Origin: Algoriphagus sp. Y33
Lineage (GTDB): Bacteria; Bacteroidota; Bacteroidia; Cytophagales; Cyclobacteriaceae
NCBI RefSeq assembly: GCF_014838715.1
Contig: NZ_CP061947.1
Span: forward strand, 4,888,001-4,952,000
Direction: 5' to 3'
Length of the DNA: 64,000 bases
A model generated the notes under the pieces. It was not told the origin of the DNA. It was given only the letters and a program-made list of their open reading frames with translations, and did not search any database. A program made the position numbers and the translations under genes. Shown here in pieces: positions 26,097 to 34,040 of this stretch. The first letter of the stretch is position 1, and each line of letters opens with the position of its first letter.

Positions 26097-26957
26097 ATGG
26101 TCGATAAAAATTTTCTTTTGATAAACTATGAATTGGAGATTGAAAATCAGAAGGCAATTTATGTATCTGACTCCAAGCTGATACTACCTGCTAGATCTAA
26201 AAAACAGGATAATATGCCTGTTGCTCTAAAGTTTTCGAGAGTAGATGATGAATTAGTTGATTCTTACATTGCTAACTTTTTGATGATCTCAAAATTAAAG
26301 TATCATCCAAGTATTCTTACTCACTACAACATCCATAAACTAGATAGATCAGTTATTAATTTTGATATATTAGAAGTTTTGGAGTTGGTTCGTACCATTA
26401 AGCTGAATGATCCTCTTAAGATTGGAATTTCTCCACTTCATTTGAAACAAATGGTTTTGAAATTACTTGAGGGTTTTTATTTTCTTCATTACAATAAAGT
26501 CCTCCATAAAGATGTGAAGCCAGATAACATCTTGATTTTTGAGGACAAAGGAGGTTACAATTTTAAAATCATTGATTTTGACTTCATGGGCTGTGCAGCA
26601 AATCAAAGACTTATTACCACACCGGAATTCCTTGCGCCTGAAGTTAATACCTATTCTGATTATGACGTAAAAGCAGAAATTTGGTCTATTGGATTGGTGC
26701 TTTTTTTGATTTTTGGAGGCAAAATGCCTTTTCAAACCAGAAAGAATAATTTGTCTATTGAAGAAGTTAAAAAAGAAGTTTTGAATAGTAATTTTGACTT
26801 TTCTAAAGTCCCTGCACCCTTGAGAATTCCCATATCCCTTTGTTTGAAGAAAGAACGTCAGGAACGAATAGGAAATTTAGGTTTATTGATATTCATAATG
26901 GATCCATTTTATTTTTTAAGATATTGGTTCAGATTAGTTTTTAAAAGATCACCTTAA
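26097..26957 (+). CDS. Divergent Ser/Thr-type protein kinase
   Basis: A 286-aa protein with a eukaryote-like kinase domain. Visible are the lysine K45 in PVALKF, the catalytic loop HKDVKPDNIL (H137, D139, K141, N144), DFD in place of DFG (D160-F161-D162), an activation-segment end TPEFLAPEV and AEIWSIGLVLF, with E194 where Asp is usual. The glycine-rich loop is not recognisable. A hydrophobic C-terminus could touch the membrane. It is the last of a tight four-gene run and visibly richer in A+T than the flanking housekeeping genes, which suggests acquisition. Confidence 0.8.
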   Translation: MVDKNFLLINYELEIENQKAIYVSDSKLILPARSKKQDNMPVALKFSRVDDELVDSYIANFLMISKLKYHPSILTHYNIHKLDRSVINFDILEVLELVRTIKLNDPLKIGISPLHLKQMVLKLLEGFYFLHYNKVLHKDVKPDNILIFEDKGGYNFKIIDFDFMGCAANQRLITTPEFLAPEVNTYSDYDVKAEIWSIGLVLFLIFGGKMPFQTRKNNLSIEEVKKEVLNSNFDFSKVPAPLRIPISLCLKKERQERIGNLGLLIFIMDPFYFLRYWFRLVFKRSP

Positions 26958-27089
26958 AACAAACTTTCATAGATAGGTAAGACACAATAGAAATTTAATA
27001 TGCATATTCGCTTTTCTTCCAGTAGAGCAATAAAATGATTATAGGATTCGGAAAACCCTAGCATTGAAATGACAATGCCTGAAAAAAGT
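26958..27089. other. Gap after the kinase gene
   Basis: An AT-rich stretch of 132 bases between the kinase stop and the transposase-like fragment. It includes a small imperfect inverted repeat around agcattgaaatgacaatgc. No gene or terminator with a T-run is apparent. Confidence 0.4.
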
Positions 27090-27208
27090 TGACACATGTT
27101 GGTACAAAAAACCAATTAAGATGAAAAAAGGATTTCAAATTAAGCCTCAGCGCATTTTCAGTGTAGAACTGCGTAATCAGATAGTTGGTCAGATACCCAA
27201 AATAATTT
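27090..27208 (+). mobile_element. Fragment of an IS-like element with start of a transposase gene
   Basis: From 27090 (tgacacatgttggtacaaaa) the DNA looks like the end of an insertion sequence. An ATG at 27121 opens a frame reading MKKGFQIKPQ, RIFSVELRNQIVGQI, resembling the N-terminal helix of IS3-type OrfA proteins (FSxELRxQIV). The similarity stops at 27208, exactly where the truncated crtD copy begins, so the element is cut there. Identification is by motif only. Confidence 0.42.
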
Positions 27209-27471
27209 CAAGTCACATTCAGCTTCTCATACTTAAAATAATCTTCGGGATTTCTTCCCGCCAGCAGAAACAATTCATCCACTTGCTCAGTAAGGGTAAA
27301 AAGTGATGGTCCTGCGTCAAACCGGTAGTTCCCCAGCGTAATCTCGCTGAGTTTGCCCCCCGGATAGGAGTTCGCTTCGAATACCTCTACAGCATAACCT
27401 TTCAGTGCTAATCGAATAGCCGCAGCTATGCCGGCAATACCGGAGCCGATGATAAGTGCTTTTTTTTCCAT
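27209..27471 (-). pseudogene. Truncated duplicate of the crtD 5' end
   Basis: These 263 bases align without gaps to 23192-23454 (offset 4017) with about 12 mismatches. They include the ATG and FAD motif GSGIAGIAAAIRLALKG but stop after codon 87 (KLNVT then an in-frame stop). Four mismatches cluster in codons 2-3 (PQ versus EK), and similarity ends at the ATG. It cannot make an enzyme. It marks the far end of the accessory DNA. Confidence 0.93.
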
Positions 27472-27575
27472 GAACTTGTATAGACCTCTAAACTAGCATT
27501 TTTTGAAAAATGTTGGTTCCTGTGTAGCATGCCGAGGCTTAGTCTCGTCTCAATTGCATACCTAACTTCTTTTTT

Positions 27576-27914
27576 ATGAAAAACTTACTACTACTTTCTC
27601 TGCTAGGACTAATTTTCTTCTCCTGTGAAAAACTGGATGAGCCTGAGATCTTAGGCACCTATACGCATATCCCGGAGGGATGTGTACCCTCTGACGATCC
27701 TATGCTGAATTGCAGCAGTTTTGTCACACTATCTGAAGGAGGAATAGCCGATATCCTTCCCAGTGGAGATATTATTTACAGAACCACGTACAAAATAAGG
27801 GGCGAAAAAATAATCGTAGCCAAAGCCGATGAAGTAATCAGTCAGTTAGTATTTCGTTATGTAGATAATGCTACTCTTCGAAATGAACGCGATGGAGCTC
27901 TGTGGATCAAGTAA
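27576..27914 (+). CDS. Small lipoprotein of unknown function
   Basis: A 112-aa protein with a lipoprotein signal (MKNLLLLSLLGLIFFSC). The body starts EKLDEPEILGTYTH and consists of short predicted beta strands with two further cysteines (GCVPSDDPMLNC), like small lipocalin-type lipoproteins of Bacteroidota. No function can be assigned. It is transcribed away from the truncated crtD copy and towards glyS. Confidence 0.7.
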   Translation: MKNLLLLSLLGLIFFSCEKLDEPEILGTYTHIPEGCVPSDDPMLNCSSFVTLSEGGIADILPSGDIIYRTTYKIRGEKIIVAKADEVISQLVFRYVDNATLRNERDGALWIK

Positions 27915-27925
27915 AATCTACGCTT

Positions 27926-27983
27926 TACTGCAGTACCCTCCGGATTGGAAATCCTGAGGTACTGCAGTAGAATTTCCAATCCG
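27926..27983. repeat. Interleaved inverted repeats A-B-A'-B'
   Basis: tactgcagtacc (27926-27937) is complementary to ggtactgcagta (27958-27969), and cggattggaaat (27941-27952) to atttccaatccg (27972-27983). The two 12-bp stems interleave, so they can form either of two hairpins or a pseudoknot, but not two ordinary hairpins. It lies between convergent genes and may act in 3' end formation. Confidence 0.8.
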
Positions 27984-28094
27984 TCCTAAACTTATCTGAG
28001 AAGCTATTGCTGGAATTAAAACTGTATCCTACGTCATAACTTAGGGATTGCAAATCCCGAAGAGCCCTTGCTCCCCCGAAGAGCTTCCCGATAC

Positions 28095-29561
28095 TTACAG
28101 CTTCTCGAAAATCCTTCTAAAGCTAGTCGCTTCAGCGATTCTTCCATGAAGTTCGGAAATAGGCACTCTTTCTTGCTCAGTGGTATCCCGATGACGGATA
28201 GTGACCGTGTTGTCTTCAAGCGTCTGGTGGTCTACAGCAATACAGAATGGAGTTCCGATCAGATCCTGTCTTGCATAGCGCTTACCGATAGAAGCAGCAT
28301 CTTCATAGATGATGTTGAAGTCATATTTCAACAACTCTACGATCTCTTGGCCTTTTTCAGGCAAACCATCCTTCTTTGTAATAGGAAGGATCGCAGCTTT
28401 CACCGGAGCGATAGCCGGATGAAGCTTCAAATAAGTTCTGCTTTTTTCCTCAGTTTTCTCTTCAGTATACGCATTGCAAAGCGTCAACAAGAACAGACGA
28501 TCGGCTCCGATTGATGTCTCGATCACATAAGGAATGTAGTTCTGATTCACCTCCGGATCGAAATACTGCTGCTTCTTTTTAGAGAATTCTTGATGTGACT
28601 TCAAATCAAAATCAGTTCTGGAGTGAATTCCTTCTACTTCTTTGAAACCGAAAGGGAAGTCAAATTCGATATCCATCGCCGCATTGGCATAGTGGGCTAG
28701 CTTCTCATGGTCATGCTTTCTGAGCTTTTCGGGAGGAATTCCCAGCGCCAAATGCCATTTCATCCTGGTTTCCGCCCATTTCTGATACCATTCCAGTTCG
28801 GTGCCGGGACGTACAAAGAATTGCATTTCCATCTGCTCAAACTCACGCATGCGGAAGATAAACTGGCGGGCTACTATTTCATTTCTGAAAGCCTTACCAA
28901 TCTGGGCAATTCCAAAAGGAACTTTCATTCTGGCAGTTTTCTGTACATTCAGAAAGTTTACAAAAATCCCCTGAGCAGTCTCAGGTCTAAGGTAAATCGT
29001 AGTGGAATCCTCCGCCACAGAGCCAACTTGTGTAGAGAACATCAGATTGAACTGACGAACTTCGGTCCAATTGGCCGTACCGCTGATCGGACACTTGATG
29101 CCCTCATTCACGATCAGATCCCTCACACCAGCCAGATCTTCAGCTTCCAGCAATCTCGCCAAAGCACCTGTAAGTTCATTTGCTTTGGCCACATCACCGG
29201 CTCTTTCGAAGACGGCCGCATGCTCTTCCACAAGCACATCCGCCCTGTAACGCTTCTTAGAGTCTTTATTATCGATCATGGGATCATTGAAACTATCCAC
29301 GTGGCCAGAAGCTTTCCAGGTGGTAGGATGCATAAAAATCGCCGCATCGATGCCCACAATATTGCCTTCTACGCGGGTCATGGTCTCCCACCATAGGCGT
29401 TTAAGGTTATTTTTCAACTCGACACCGTAAGCACCATAATCATACACCGCCTGAAGGCCATCGTAGATTTCAGAACTAGGGTACACAAATCCATACTCTT
29501 TGGCATGGGAAATAATATCTTTTAATTGCGCGTTTTCCGCAGGAGTTGCTGTTTTTGCCAT
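28095..29561 (-). CDS. glyS: Glycyl-tRNA synthetase (class II, alpha2 type)
   Basis: Charges tRNA-Gly. The 488-aa protein has class II motif 2 (FRNEIVARQFIFRMREFEQME) and motif 3 (IGADRLFLLTLC), the N-terminal GFVYPSSEIYDGLQAVYDYGAYG, and an anticodon-binding domain at the C-terminus. It is the single-chain type, with no separate beta subunit. The frame is open to 29669, but the ATG at 29561 (MAKTATPAEN) gives the usual N-terminus. Confidence 0.97.
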   Translation of the reverse strand: MAKTATPAENAQLKDIISHAKEYGFVYPSSEIYDGLQAVYDYGAYGVELKNNLKRLWWETMTRVEGNIVGIDAAIFMHPTTWKASGHVDSFNDPMIDNKDSKKRYRADVLVEEHAAVFERAGDVAKANELTGALARLLEAEDLAGVRDLIVNEGIKCPISGTANWTEVRQFNLMFSTQVGSVAEDSTTIYLRPETAQGIFVNFLNVQKTARMKVPFGIAQIGKAFRNEIVARQFIFRMREFEQMEMQFFVRPGTELEWYQKWAETRMKWHLALGIPPEKLRKHDHEKLAHYANAAMDIEFDFPFGFKEVEGIHSRTDFDLKSHQEFSKKKQQYFDPEVNQNYIPYVIETSIGADRLFLLTLCNAYTEEKTEEKSRTYLKLHPAIAPVKAAILPITKKDGLPEKGQEIVELLKYDFNIIYEDAASIGKRYARQDLIGTPFCIAVDHQTLEDNTVTIRHRDTTEQERVPISELHGRIAEATSFRRIFEKL

Positions 29562-29692
29562 AGTCGCAAAAATAGGGAAAATGAATGAATACCCGTAGAA
29601 AAATGAAAGTCTTCCTATTGGTCTAAACACTTCCTCCATCAACCTCGGCGTTTCCTTTTTTCTAAACAATAAGTAAAACTCCCTGAAAACTT

Positions 29693-29727
29693 AAAAAGGC
29701 CAACTCAGCTATTGAGTTGACCTTTTT
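29693..29727 (-). terminator. Terminator of the 29750-30184 gene
   Basis: On the minus strand a 13-15-bp stem (arms around 29713-29727 and 29693-29707, one G-T pair) with a 5-base loop is followed by Ts, 23 bases after the stop of the barrel-like protein gene. Confidence 0.8.
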
Positions 29728-29749
29728 TGGTTGTTGGTGGTTAATTGCT

Positions 29750-30184
29750 TTATCTAAACGTGTATTTGAACCCAAATCCCGCCCGGAAATAGTCTCCATG
29801 ATCCGTGGCAAGTATAGGCGCTGCTTCGAGGACCAGCCCCAGATTTTTACTGTTAAACGGTGTGATCAAAAGACCGATCGGAATAGCCACATAAATGTCG
29901 TCGTCGTCATGATGGTTGTTGTGACGATCATTGTCAAGTCCCAAACCTAACCCTGCGTAGAAATTCACATCGTCTTTCTGAACAATATTATATGCCCCCA
30001 TCAGTTCGATACCGATATCACCTCCTGTGCCGATACGGCCTTCACCGAAGAATTGCTTATACGGATCCGTGCCTACAGTCACGAAAGTCTCAGAGCTTTG
30101 CAGATTCACGCCTGCACTGATTTGAGCTTTTGCAAAGGATATAAATGCAAAAAGCGTAAGGGATAGAAGTACTAGTTTTTTCAT
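29750..30184 (-). CDS. Secreted outer-membrane beta-barrel-like protein
   Basis: A 144-aa protein with a Sec signal peptide (MKKLVLLSLTLFAFISFAKA). The mature part alternates hydrophobic and polar residues in short strands (INVNFYAGLGLGL-type segments) and ends GFGFKYTFR with a terminal aromatic-basic pair, typical of small 6-8-stranded outer-membrane barrels. It contains an unusual HNNHHDDDD stretch at a predicted turn, which might bind metal. No family name can be given. It has its own terminator. Confidence 0.72.
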   Translation of the reverse strand: MKKLVLLSLTLFAFISFAKAQISAGVNLQSSETFVTVGTDPYKQFFGEGRIGTGGDIGIELMGAYNIVQKDDVNFYAGLGLGLDNDRHNNHHDDDDIYVAIPIGLLITPFNSKNLGLVLEAAPILATDHGDYFRAGFGFKYTFR

Positions 30185-30241
30185 ATTCAGTTATTTTATC
30201 TGAACCCCAGTATCCAAATCCTCTGCCAAAAAAAGGCAACA

Positions 30242-31288
30242 TTACCAGCCTCCGTCTTCTTTTGAAACCCTTCTGCCTTCCTGAGCACTTATAAAAGACG
30301 CTTCTATGATCTTCAAAACACTGATGGCCTGGGATATGGTGATGTCCAGCTTTGCTCCTTTTGAGATAGCGTCGGCCACGTTCTGATAAAGCACACGGTA
30401 GTTGCCGGGAAGGGTTTGGTAGGATTTTGGCTCCTCATTGAGGAAAACCTTTCCCCAATTTTCCTCAGTTTCCACACCCCAGTTTGCTCCTTCCGGCTTT
30501 TGGCCGAGCTTGAAAGCCGCTTCCTGCACATCCAGACCGAACTTCTGATATGCCCCCTTTTTGCCCAATAGCAAAAACTTGGGTGTAGGCACATTCACTA
30601 AGGCGCCAGCCGTCACTCTGGCTTTGAGCGGGCCATAGTCCAGAATAATATCAAAATAATCGTCTGCGATGGCTCCGGTTCGCTGCTTACGGATATCTGC
30701 CTGAATCCAATCCGGCAGACCAAAGAGCAGTACTACCTGATCGATCAAATGCGAGCCGAGATCAAATGTGATTCCATTTCCCGGAACTTCCATTTCCCTC
30801 CAATTCTCCGAAACATCCGGACGGAACCGATCAAAATGGGATTCCAGATAAACCAGATCACCCAAATCTCCTTCACGTACCAATTTCTGCAAGGTCATGT
30901 AATCTCCATCGTATCGACGGTTATGAAAAACAGAGCAAATCAACCCCCGCTCTTCGGCCAGCTTGTTCAGTTCTTCCGCCTCATGGGAGAAAATCGTAAC
31001 AGGCTTATCTACCACCACATGTTTCCCTGCTTCCAAGCATCGCTTAGCCATCGGATAGTGATATTCATTTGGCGTAGTGATCACTATTAGCTCTGCCGCA
31101 TCAGCCTCCAGCAAAGCATCCAAATTCCTAAAAGTGATAACCCCTGGATACAATTCTTCACAGCGATTGGTGCGACGCTCCACAGAAGCTACAAGCGCTA
31201 GGTCTGGGCATACATCTATAAGTGGGGCATGCATTTTTTCAGCTACAGAGCCAAAGCCAACAATAGCTGTTTTAACAGGGTTACTCAT
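30242..31288 (-). CDS. Gfo/Idh/MocA-family NAD(P)-dependent oxidoreductase
   Basis: A 348-aa protein with an N-terminal Rossmann domain (AIVGFGSVAEKMHAP; TPNEYHYPMAKRCLEAGKHVVVDKP, where the EKP-type Lys-Pro is conserved as DKP) and a C-terminal alpha/beta domain with GITFDLGSHLIDQ carrying the family His. Such enzymes oxidise or isomerise sugars and inositols; the substrate cannot be read from sequence. It ends 57 bases before the barrel protein gene and starts 2 bases after the response regulator stop, so it is probably cotranscribed with that two-component system. Confidence 0.9.
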   Translation of the reverse strand: MSNPVKTAIVGFGSVAEKMHAPLIDVCPDLALVASVERRTNRCEELYPGVITFRNLDALLEADAAELIVITTPNEYHYPMAKRCLEAGKHVVVDKPVTIFSHEAEELNKLAEERGLICSVFHNRRYDGDYMTLQKLVREGDLGDLVYLESHFDRFRPDVSENWREMEVPGNGITFDLGSHLIDQVVLLFGLPDWIQADIRKQRTGAIADDYFDIILDYGPLKARVTAGALVNVPTPKFLLLGKKGAYQKFGLDVQEAAFKLGQKPEGANWGVETEENWGKVFLNEEPKSYQTLPGNYRVLYQNVADAISKGAKLDITISQAISVLKIIEASFISAQEGRRVSKEDGGW

Positions 31289-31290
31289 AA

Positions 31291-31917
31291 TTAAAGGTTC
31301 ATTTCGTGTGCCTTATTCACCAGCTCAATTCTCGAGCTGACTTGAAGCTTGTGATGGATATTCTTGCGATGCGTTTCCACGGTTTGCTTGCTTAGATTTA
31401 GCATCTCTGCAATATTTTTATTTTGAATCCCATCTCTGATCAATTGGATGATCTCGGTCTCCCTGCGTGAGAGCTTATACTTCATTCTGAAAGCATCGAA
31501 ATAAGCTCCTTGCATAGCTTGTTTTTTTACCCGGTCAAAATTCAGCACATGGCGCCCTTCGAAAACTTCACGAATGGTAAAAATCAATTCATCCGGATCT
31601 GCATCTTTCAGGATAAAAGCGTCTGCTTTCTGCCCGATGCACTTTTTGTAAATCTTCTCTTCATCATACATAGAAAGTACGACTACCTTCACTTGGGGAT
31701 GCTTCTTTTTGCAATGGTCCAAAACCCCAAAGCCGTCCATTATCGGCATATTAAGATCCGTAAGAACCACATCTACTTGGTTTTCGGCTATATAATCACA
31801 CAGTTCTCTGCCGTTTGGGAAGACACCGACGACGATCAAGTCATATTCTTCCTCTAGGAGGCCTTCTATTCCTTTTGCAAATAATTTGTGGTCATCAGCC
31901 AGGGCAATCCTGATCAT
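31291..31917 (-). CDS. NarL/LuxR-type response regulator
   Basis: A 208-aa two-domain regulator. The receiver has the acidic pair D8-D9 and phospho-acceptor D54 in VVLTDLNMP. The C-terminal LuxR HTH shows LSRRETEIIQLIRDG and LSKQTVETHRKNIHHKL. The adjacent histidine kinase gene ends 55 bases upstream and is its likely partner. The gene order membrane protein, kinase, regulator, oxidoreductase suggests a single transcription unit. Confidence 0.94.
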   Translation of the reverse strand: MIRIALADDHKLFAKGIEGLLEEEYDLIVVGVFPNGRELCDYIAENQVDVVLTDLNMPIMDGFGVLDHCKKKHPQVKVVVLSMYDEEKIYKKCIGQKADAFILKDADPDELIFTIREVFEGRHVLNFDRVKKQAMQGAYFDAFRMKYKLSRRETEIIQLIRDGIQNKNIAEMLNLSKQTVETHRKNIHHKLQVSSRIELVNKAHEMNL

Positions 31918-31972
31918 GAGTAAGGGGGATTAGTATTTTGGGGAGATTAAGCTTCAAATTATACCCTTAAAT

Positions 31973-32728
31973 CTAATTAGGCAAGGTTAATATGATTTCT
32001 GTTCCTTCTCCTACAGCAGAAGTCAGCTTAAATTCGCCCCCAATAGTATCCATTCTCTTCTTGAGGTTGTGCATTCCACTGCCATTGGTCTGTAGGGAGG
32101 TATCAAATCCACTCCCGTCATCCTGTATCCGGATTCGCCTATTCAGCCCATCCCGATAAATTTTTATTCCAATTTTATCCGGTGAAGCATGCTTAATGGC
32201 GTTGTTAAGAGACTCCTGAATCACACGAATCAGCACCAGTTTTTGGTCCTTTGGCAAATCAACAAGTTCAACGTCTGCTTCCAGTACTGTCTCACAAAAA
32301 CCTGTATTATTTATTCGTTCTAGCTGCTGTTCGATGAATTCACTGAGGCTAATAGACTCCACCCAGTCGAGATTCAGCGTCTTGGACAGGCCACGAACTT
32401 CCTGAATCACCTGATTCAAAATCTCTTTTCCCTCGGCATGCTTCTCTGGCTTGAGGGAGCCAAAATTAAGCTTGGCCAATGAAAGCAGCTGGCCGATATT
32501 ATCGTGCAATTCTCTTCCAATCTGCGTAAGCGTGTCTTGCTGTATTTCATTTTCTATATTCAGCAAGGTCTTCTCATGCTCCGATTTGATCTGATCCACT
32601 TTCTGACGGTTTTGAGCTTGCCGCTGTCTGTGGATAAATACCATGGAGATGACAAAGGTGGACATGATCCCTCCCAAAAACAAGGTGGAGTAGATAATTA
32701 CATATACTTGGTTTTCAACTGAATCCAT
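31973..32728 (-). CDS. HisKA_3-type sensor histidine kinase
   Basis: A 251-aa kinase with one N-terminal membrane helix (VYVIIYSTLFLGGIMSTFVISMVF, given here in part), a coiled coil, the H-box GRELHDNIGQLLSLA (H75 as phospho-acceptor) and an HATPase domain with NNAIKHASPD, DDGSGFD and GSGMHNLKKR. It has almost no sensory domain of its own. The upstream 7-helix protein may sense for it. The ATG at 32728 is chosen over a TTG at 32773. It overlaps the upstream gene by 14 bases. Confidence 0.93.
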   Translation of the reverse strand: MDSVENQVYVIIYSTLFLGGIMSTFVISMVFIHRQRQAQNRQKVDQIKSEHEKTLLNIENEIQQDTLTQIGRELHDNIGQLLSLAKLNFGSLKPEKHAEGKEILNQVIQEVRGLSKTLNLDWVESISLSEFIEQQLERINNTGFCETVLEADVELVDLPKDQKLVLIRVIQESLNNAIKHASPDKIGIKIYRDGLNRRIRIQDDGSGFDTSLQTNGSGMHNLKKRMDTIGGEFKLTSAVGEGTEIILTLPN

Positions 32729-33473
32729 AGGATGGCTCTCGTTCAAATAGGTTAGGAAGCTTTGGAGAGGCAATGGTCAATACTAATATTGCCAAATTGA
32801 AAACACTCATTATACTATTGATCTGGGACATCGACTTACCAAGTTCATAATTGTAAGTCACCATAAATGGCATGGCAACATCATTGATGTAAGTCAAAGA
32901 GTAGGTAAAGAGTATAAACGTCATCTGCCAAAAGGAGGTCAATCTCATAGGATTTGAATTGAGATACGCCTCATTCGAAATCAATCCGACGAAGTAGAGC
33001 CCACTCCCTACCAGAATCATATTAGCACCTATGGTGAATATGATCGGCTGAAACCAGTAAATAGGCTCTATTCCTGAAAACTGTATAATCTGACTGCTTA
33101 CCACAAACGCAATCAGCATCCAGTTGATGTATTTCTTTTTTGAGGGTTCAATCCAAGACTTTATTAAAAACAGGTAGAGAATTGTCAATACTTGTTTATT
33201 AGCGACATTATATAGCCATTGATTGTATCTGGGAAACTCTATATTCCCTAAGAATGCATTTACCGACTTATTAAACTCAAAATTAACTTTGGTATTGATA
33301 GCAAAATTTTCATAAAACACCGTAAATATCAAGATCAAAAAAGGTAGCCAAATGTACCTACGAGTTCTTTGTTCCTTTGGAAGCCGGAAAAACAAAAACA
33401 CCCCCGCGATCGCGAGTATATTTATTTGGATAAAATACGGACTAAAAAAAAACTGAAAAACCTTGCTTTCCAT
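32715..33473 (-). CDS. Seven-helix membrane protein, possible sensor partner of the histidine kinase
   Basis: A 252-aa protein that is almost entirely hydrophobic, with about seven helices (for example IQINILAIAGVFLFF, IWLPFLILIFTVFY and IIFTIGANMILVG) and short loops. No catalytic motif is visible. Its 3' end overlaps the kinase gene by 14 bases, and the kinase has only one helix, so this protein is a candidate input module. The family is not recognised. Confidence 0.72.
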   Translation of the reverse strand: MESKVFQFFFSPYFIQINILAIAGVFLFFRLPKEQRTRRYIWLPFLILIFTVFYENFAINTKVNFEFNKSVNAFLGNIEFPRYNQWLYNVANKQVLTILYLFLIKSWIEPSKKKYINWMLIAFVVSSQIIQFSGIEPIYWFQPIIFTIGANMILVGSGLYFVGLISNEAYLNSNPMRLTSFWQMTFILFTYSLTYINDVAMPFMVTYNYELGKSMSQINSIMSVFNLAILVLTIASPKLPNLFEREPSYGFS

Positions 33474-33496
33474 CCTTAATTATTGCCAAGTTTATC

Positions 33497-33901
33497 TTAA
33501 CAATCGCCAGGTTCTTCCTCGCAATTATAAGGACATGAGAGTCCTCTATTTTGATATTCATCCTCATCTCCATCCAGTTCAATACTAATTACTTTTTTGG
33601 ATATCAAATTAGCCGCACGCATCACTAAGGTCATTTGCCCGCAATAGGCAGCACCCTCATTAGGATAAGCTTTCTTAGCAGTTTCTTCGGTGTATTCGGT
33701 AAAGTAAAATTGGATACCACCTACTTTAGGATCTTTGTCAGCTTTTGCCAATAGCCCCTCCAGCGTTTCTCTATCAAAAAATATCCAGTCGGTTTGATTG
33801 GTTTTGTCTTTCTTTTTAGTTCCTGTTGCTGGTTTGCCTTGTTTGACTTCATTGTCGTACTTGGCTTTCATTGCTTCAAAGTCTTTTTTGTCGATTTTCA
33901 T
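33497..33901 (-). CDS. Hypothetical soluble protein with Cys-rich C-terminus
   Basis: A 134-aa protein with no signal peptide. It starts MKIDKKDFEAMKAKYDNEV, is highly charged (KKKDKTNQTDW) and ends with three cysteines in LSCPYNCEEEPGDC. The middle FFDRETLEGLLAKADKDPKVGG-type segment and IQFYFTEYTEE resemble a small cytoplasmic domain family found repeatedly in Cytophagales genomes, with no known role. It stands 24 bases upstream of the 7-helix protein gene and may be the first gene of that unit. Confidence 0.65.
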   Translation of the reverse strand: MKIDKKDFEAMKAKYDNEVKQGKPATGTKKKDKTNQTDWIFFDRETLEGLLAKADKDPKVGGIQFYFTEYTEETAKKAYPNEGAAYCGQMTLVMRAANLISKKVISIELDGDEDEYQNRGLSCPYNCEEEPGDC

Positions 33902-33983
33902 GGATTGGGATTCTGATAAAATTAAGAAATAGCGTAAACGATAGAATTCACCCCAAAAGATAAGAATTTTATCTGCAGCTAGG

Positions 33984-34020
33984 CAATAAAAAAGGAGTGG
34001 GAACGTAGCCCACTCCTTTT
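33984..34020 (-). terminator. Terminator of secDF
   Basis: On the minus strand, aaaaggagtggg (34020-34009) pairs perfectly with cccactcctttt (34001-33990) around a 7-base loop, followed by a T-run. It starts 21 bases after the secDF stop. It separates secDF from the signalling unit. Confidence 0.92.
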
Positions 34021-34040
34021 AAAAACCGCTAAAATGTCAA

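Noticed and set aside
23455..27208. The accessory DNA as a site-specific integrative element
   Set aside because: There is no integrase gene, no tRNA target, and the flanking identity (263 bases) is far longer than an attachment site.
27121..27306. 61-codon plus-strand frame as an intact small gene
   Set aside because: Its second half is antisense to the truncated crtD copy. Only the first 29 codons resemble a transposase start, so it is a chimera made by the rearrangement.
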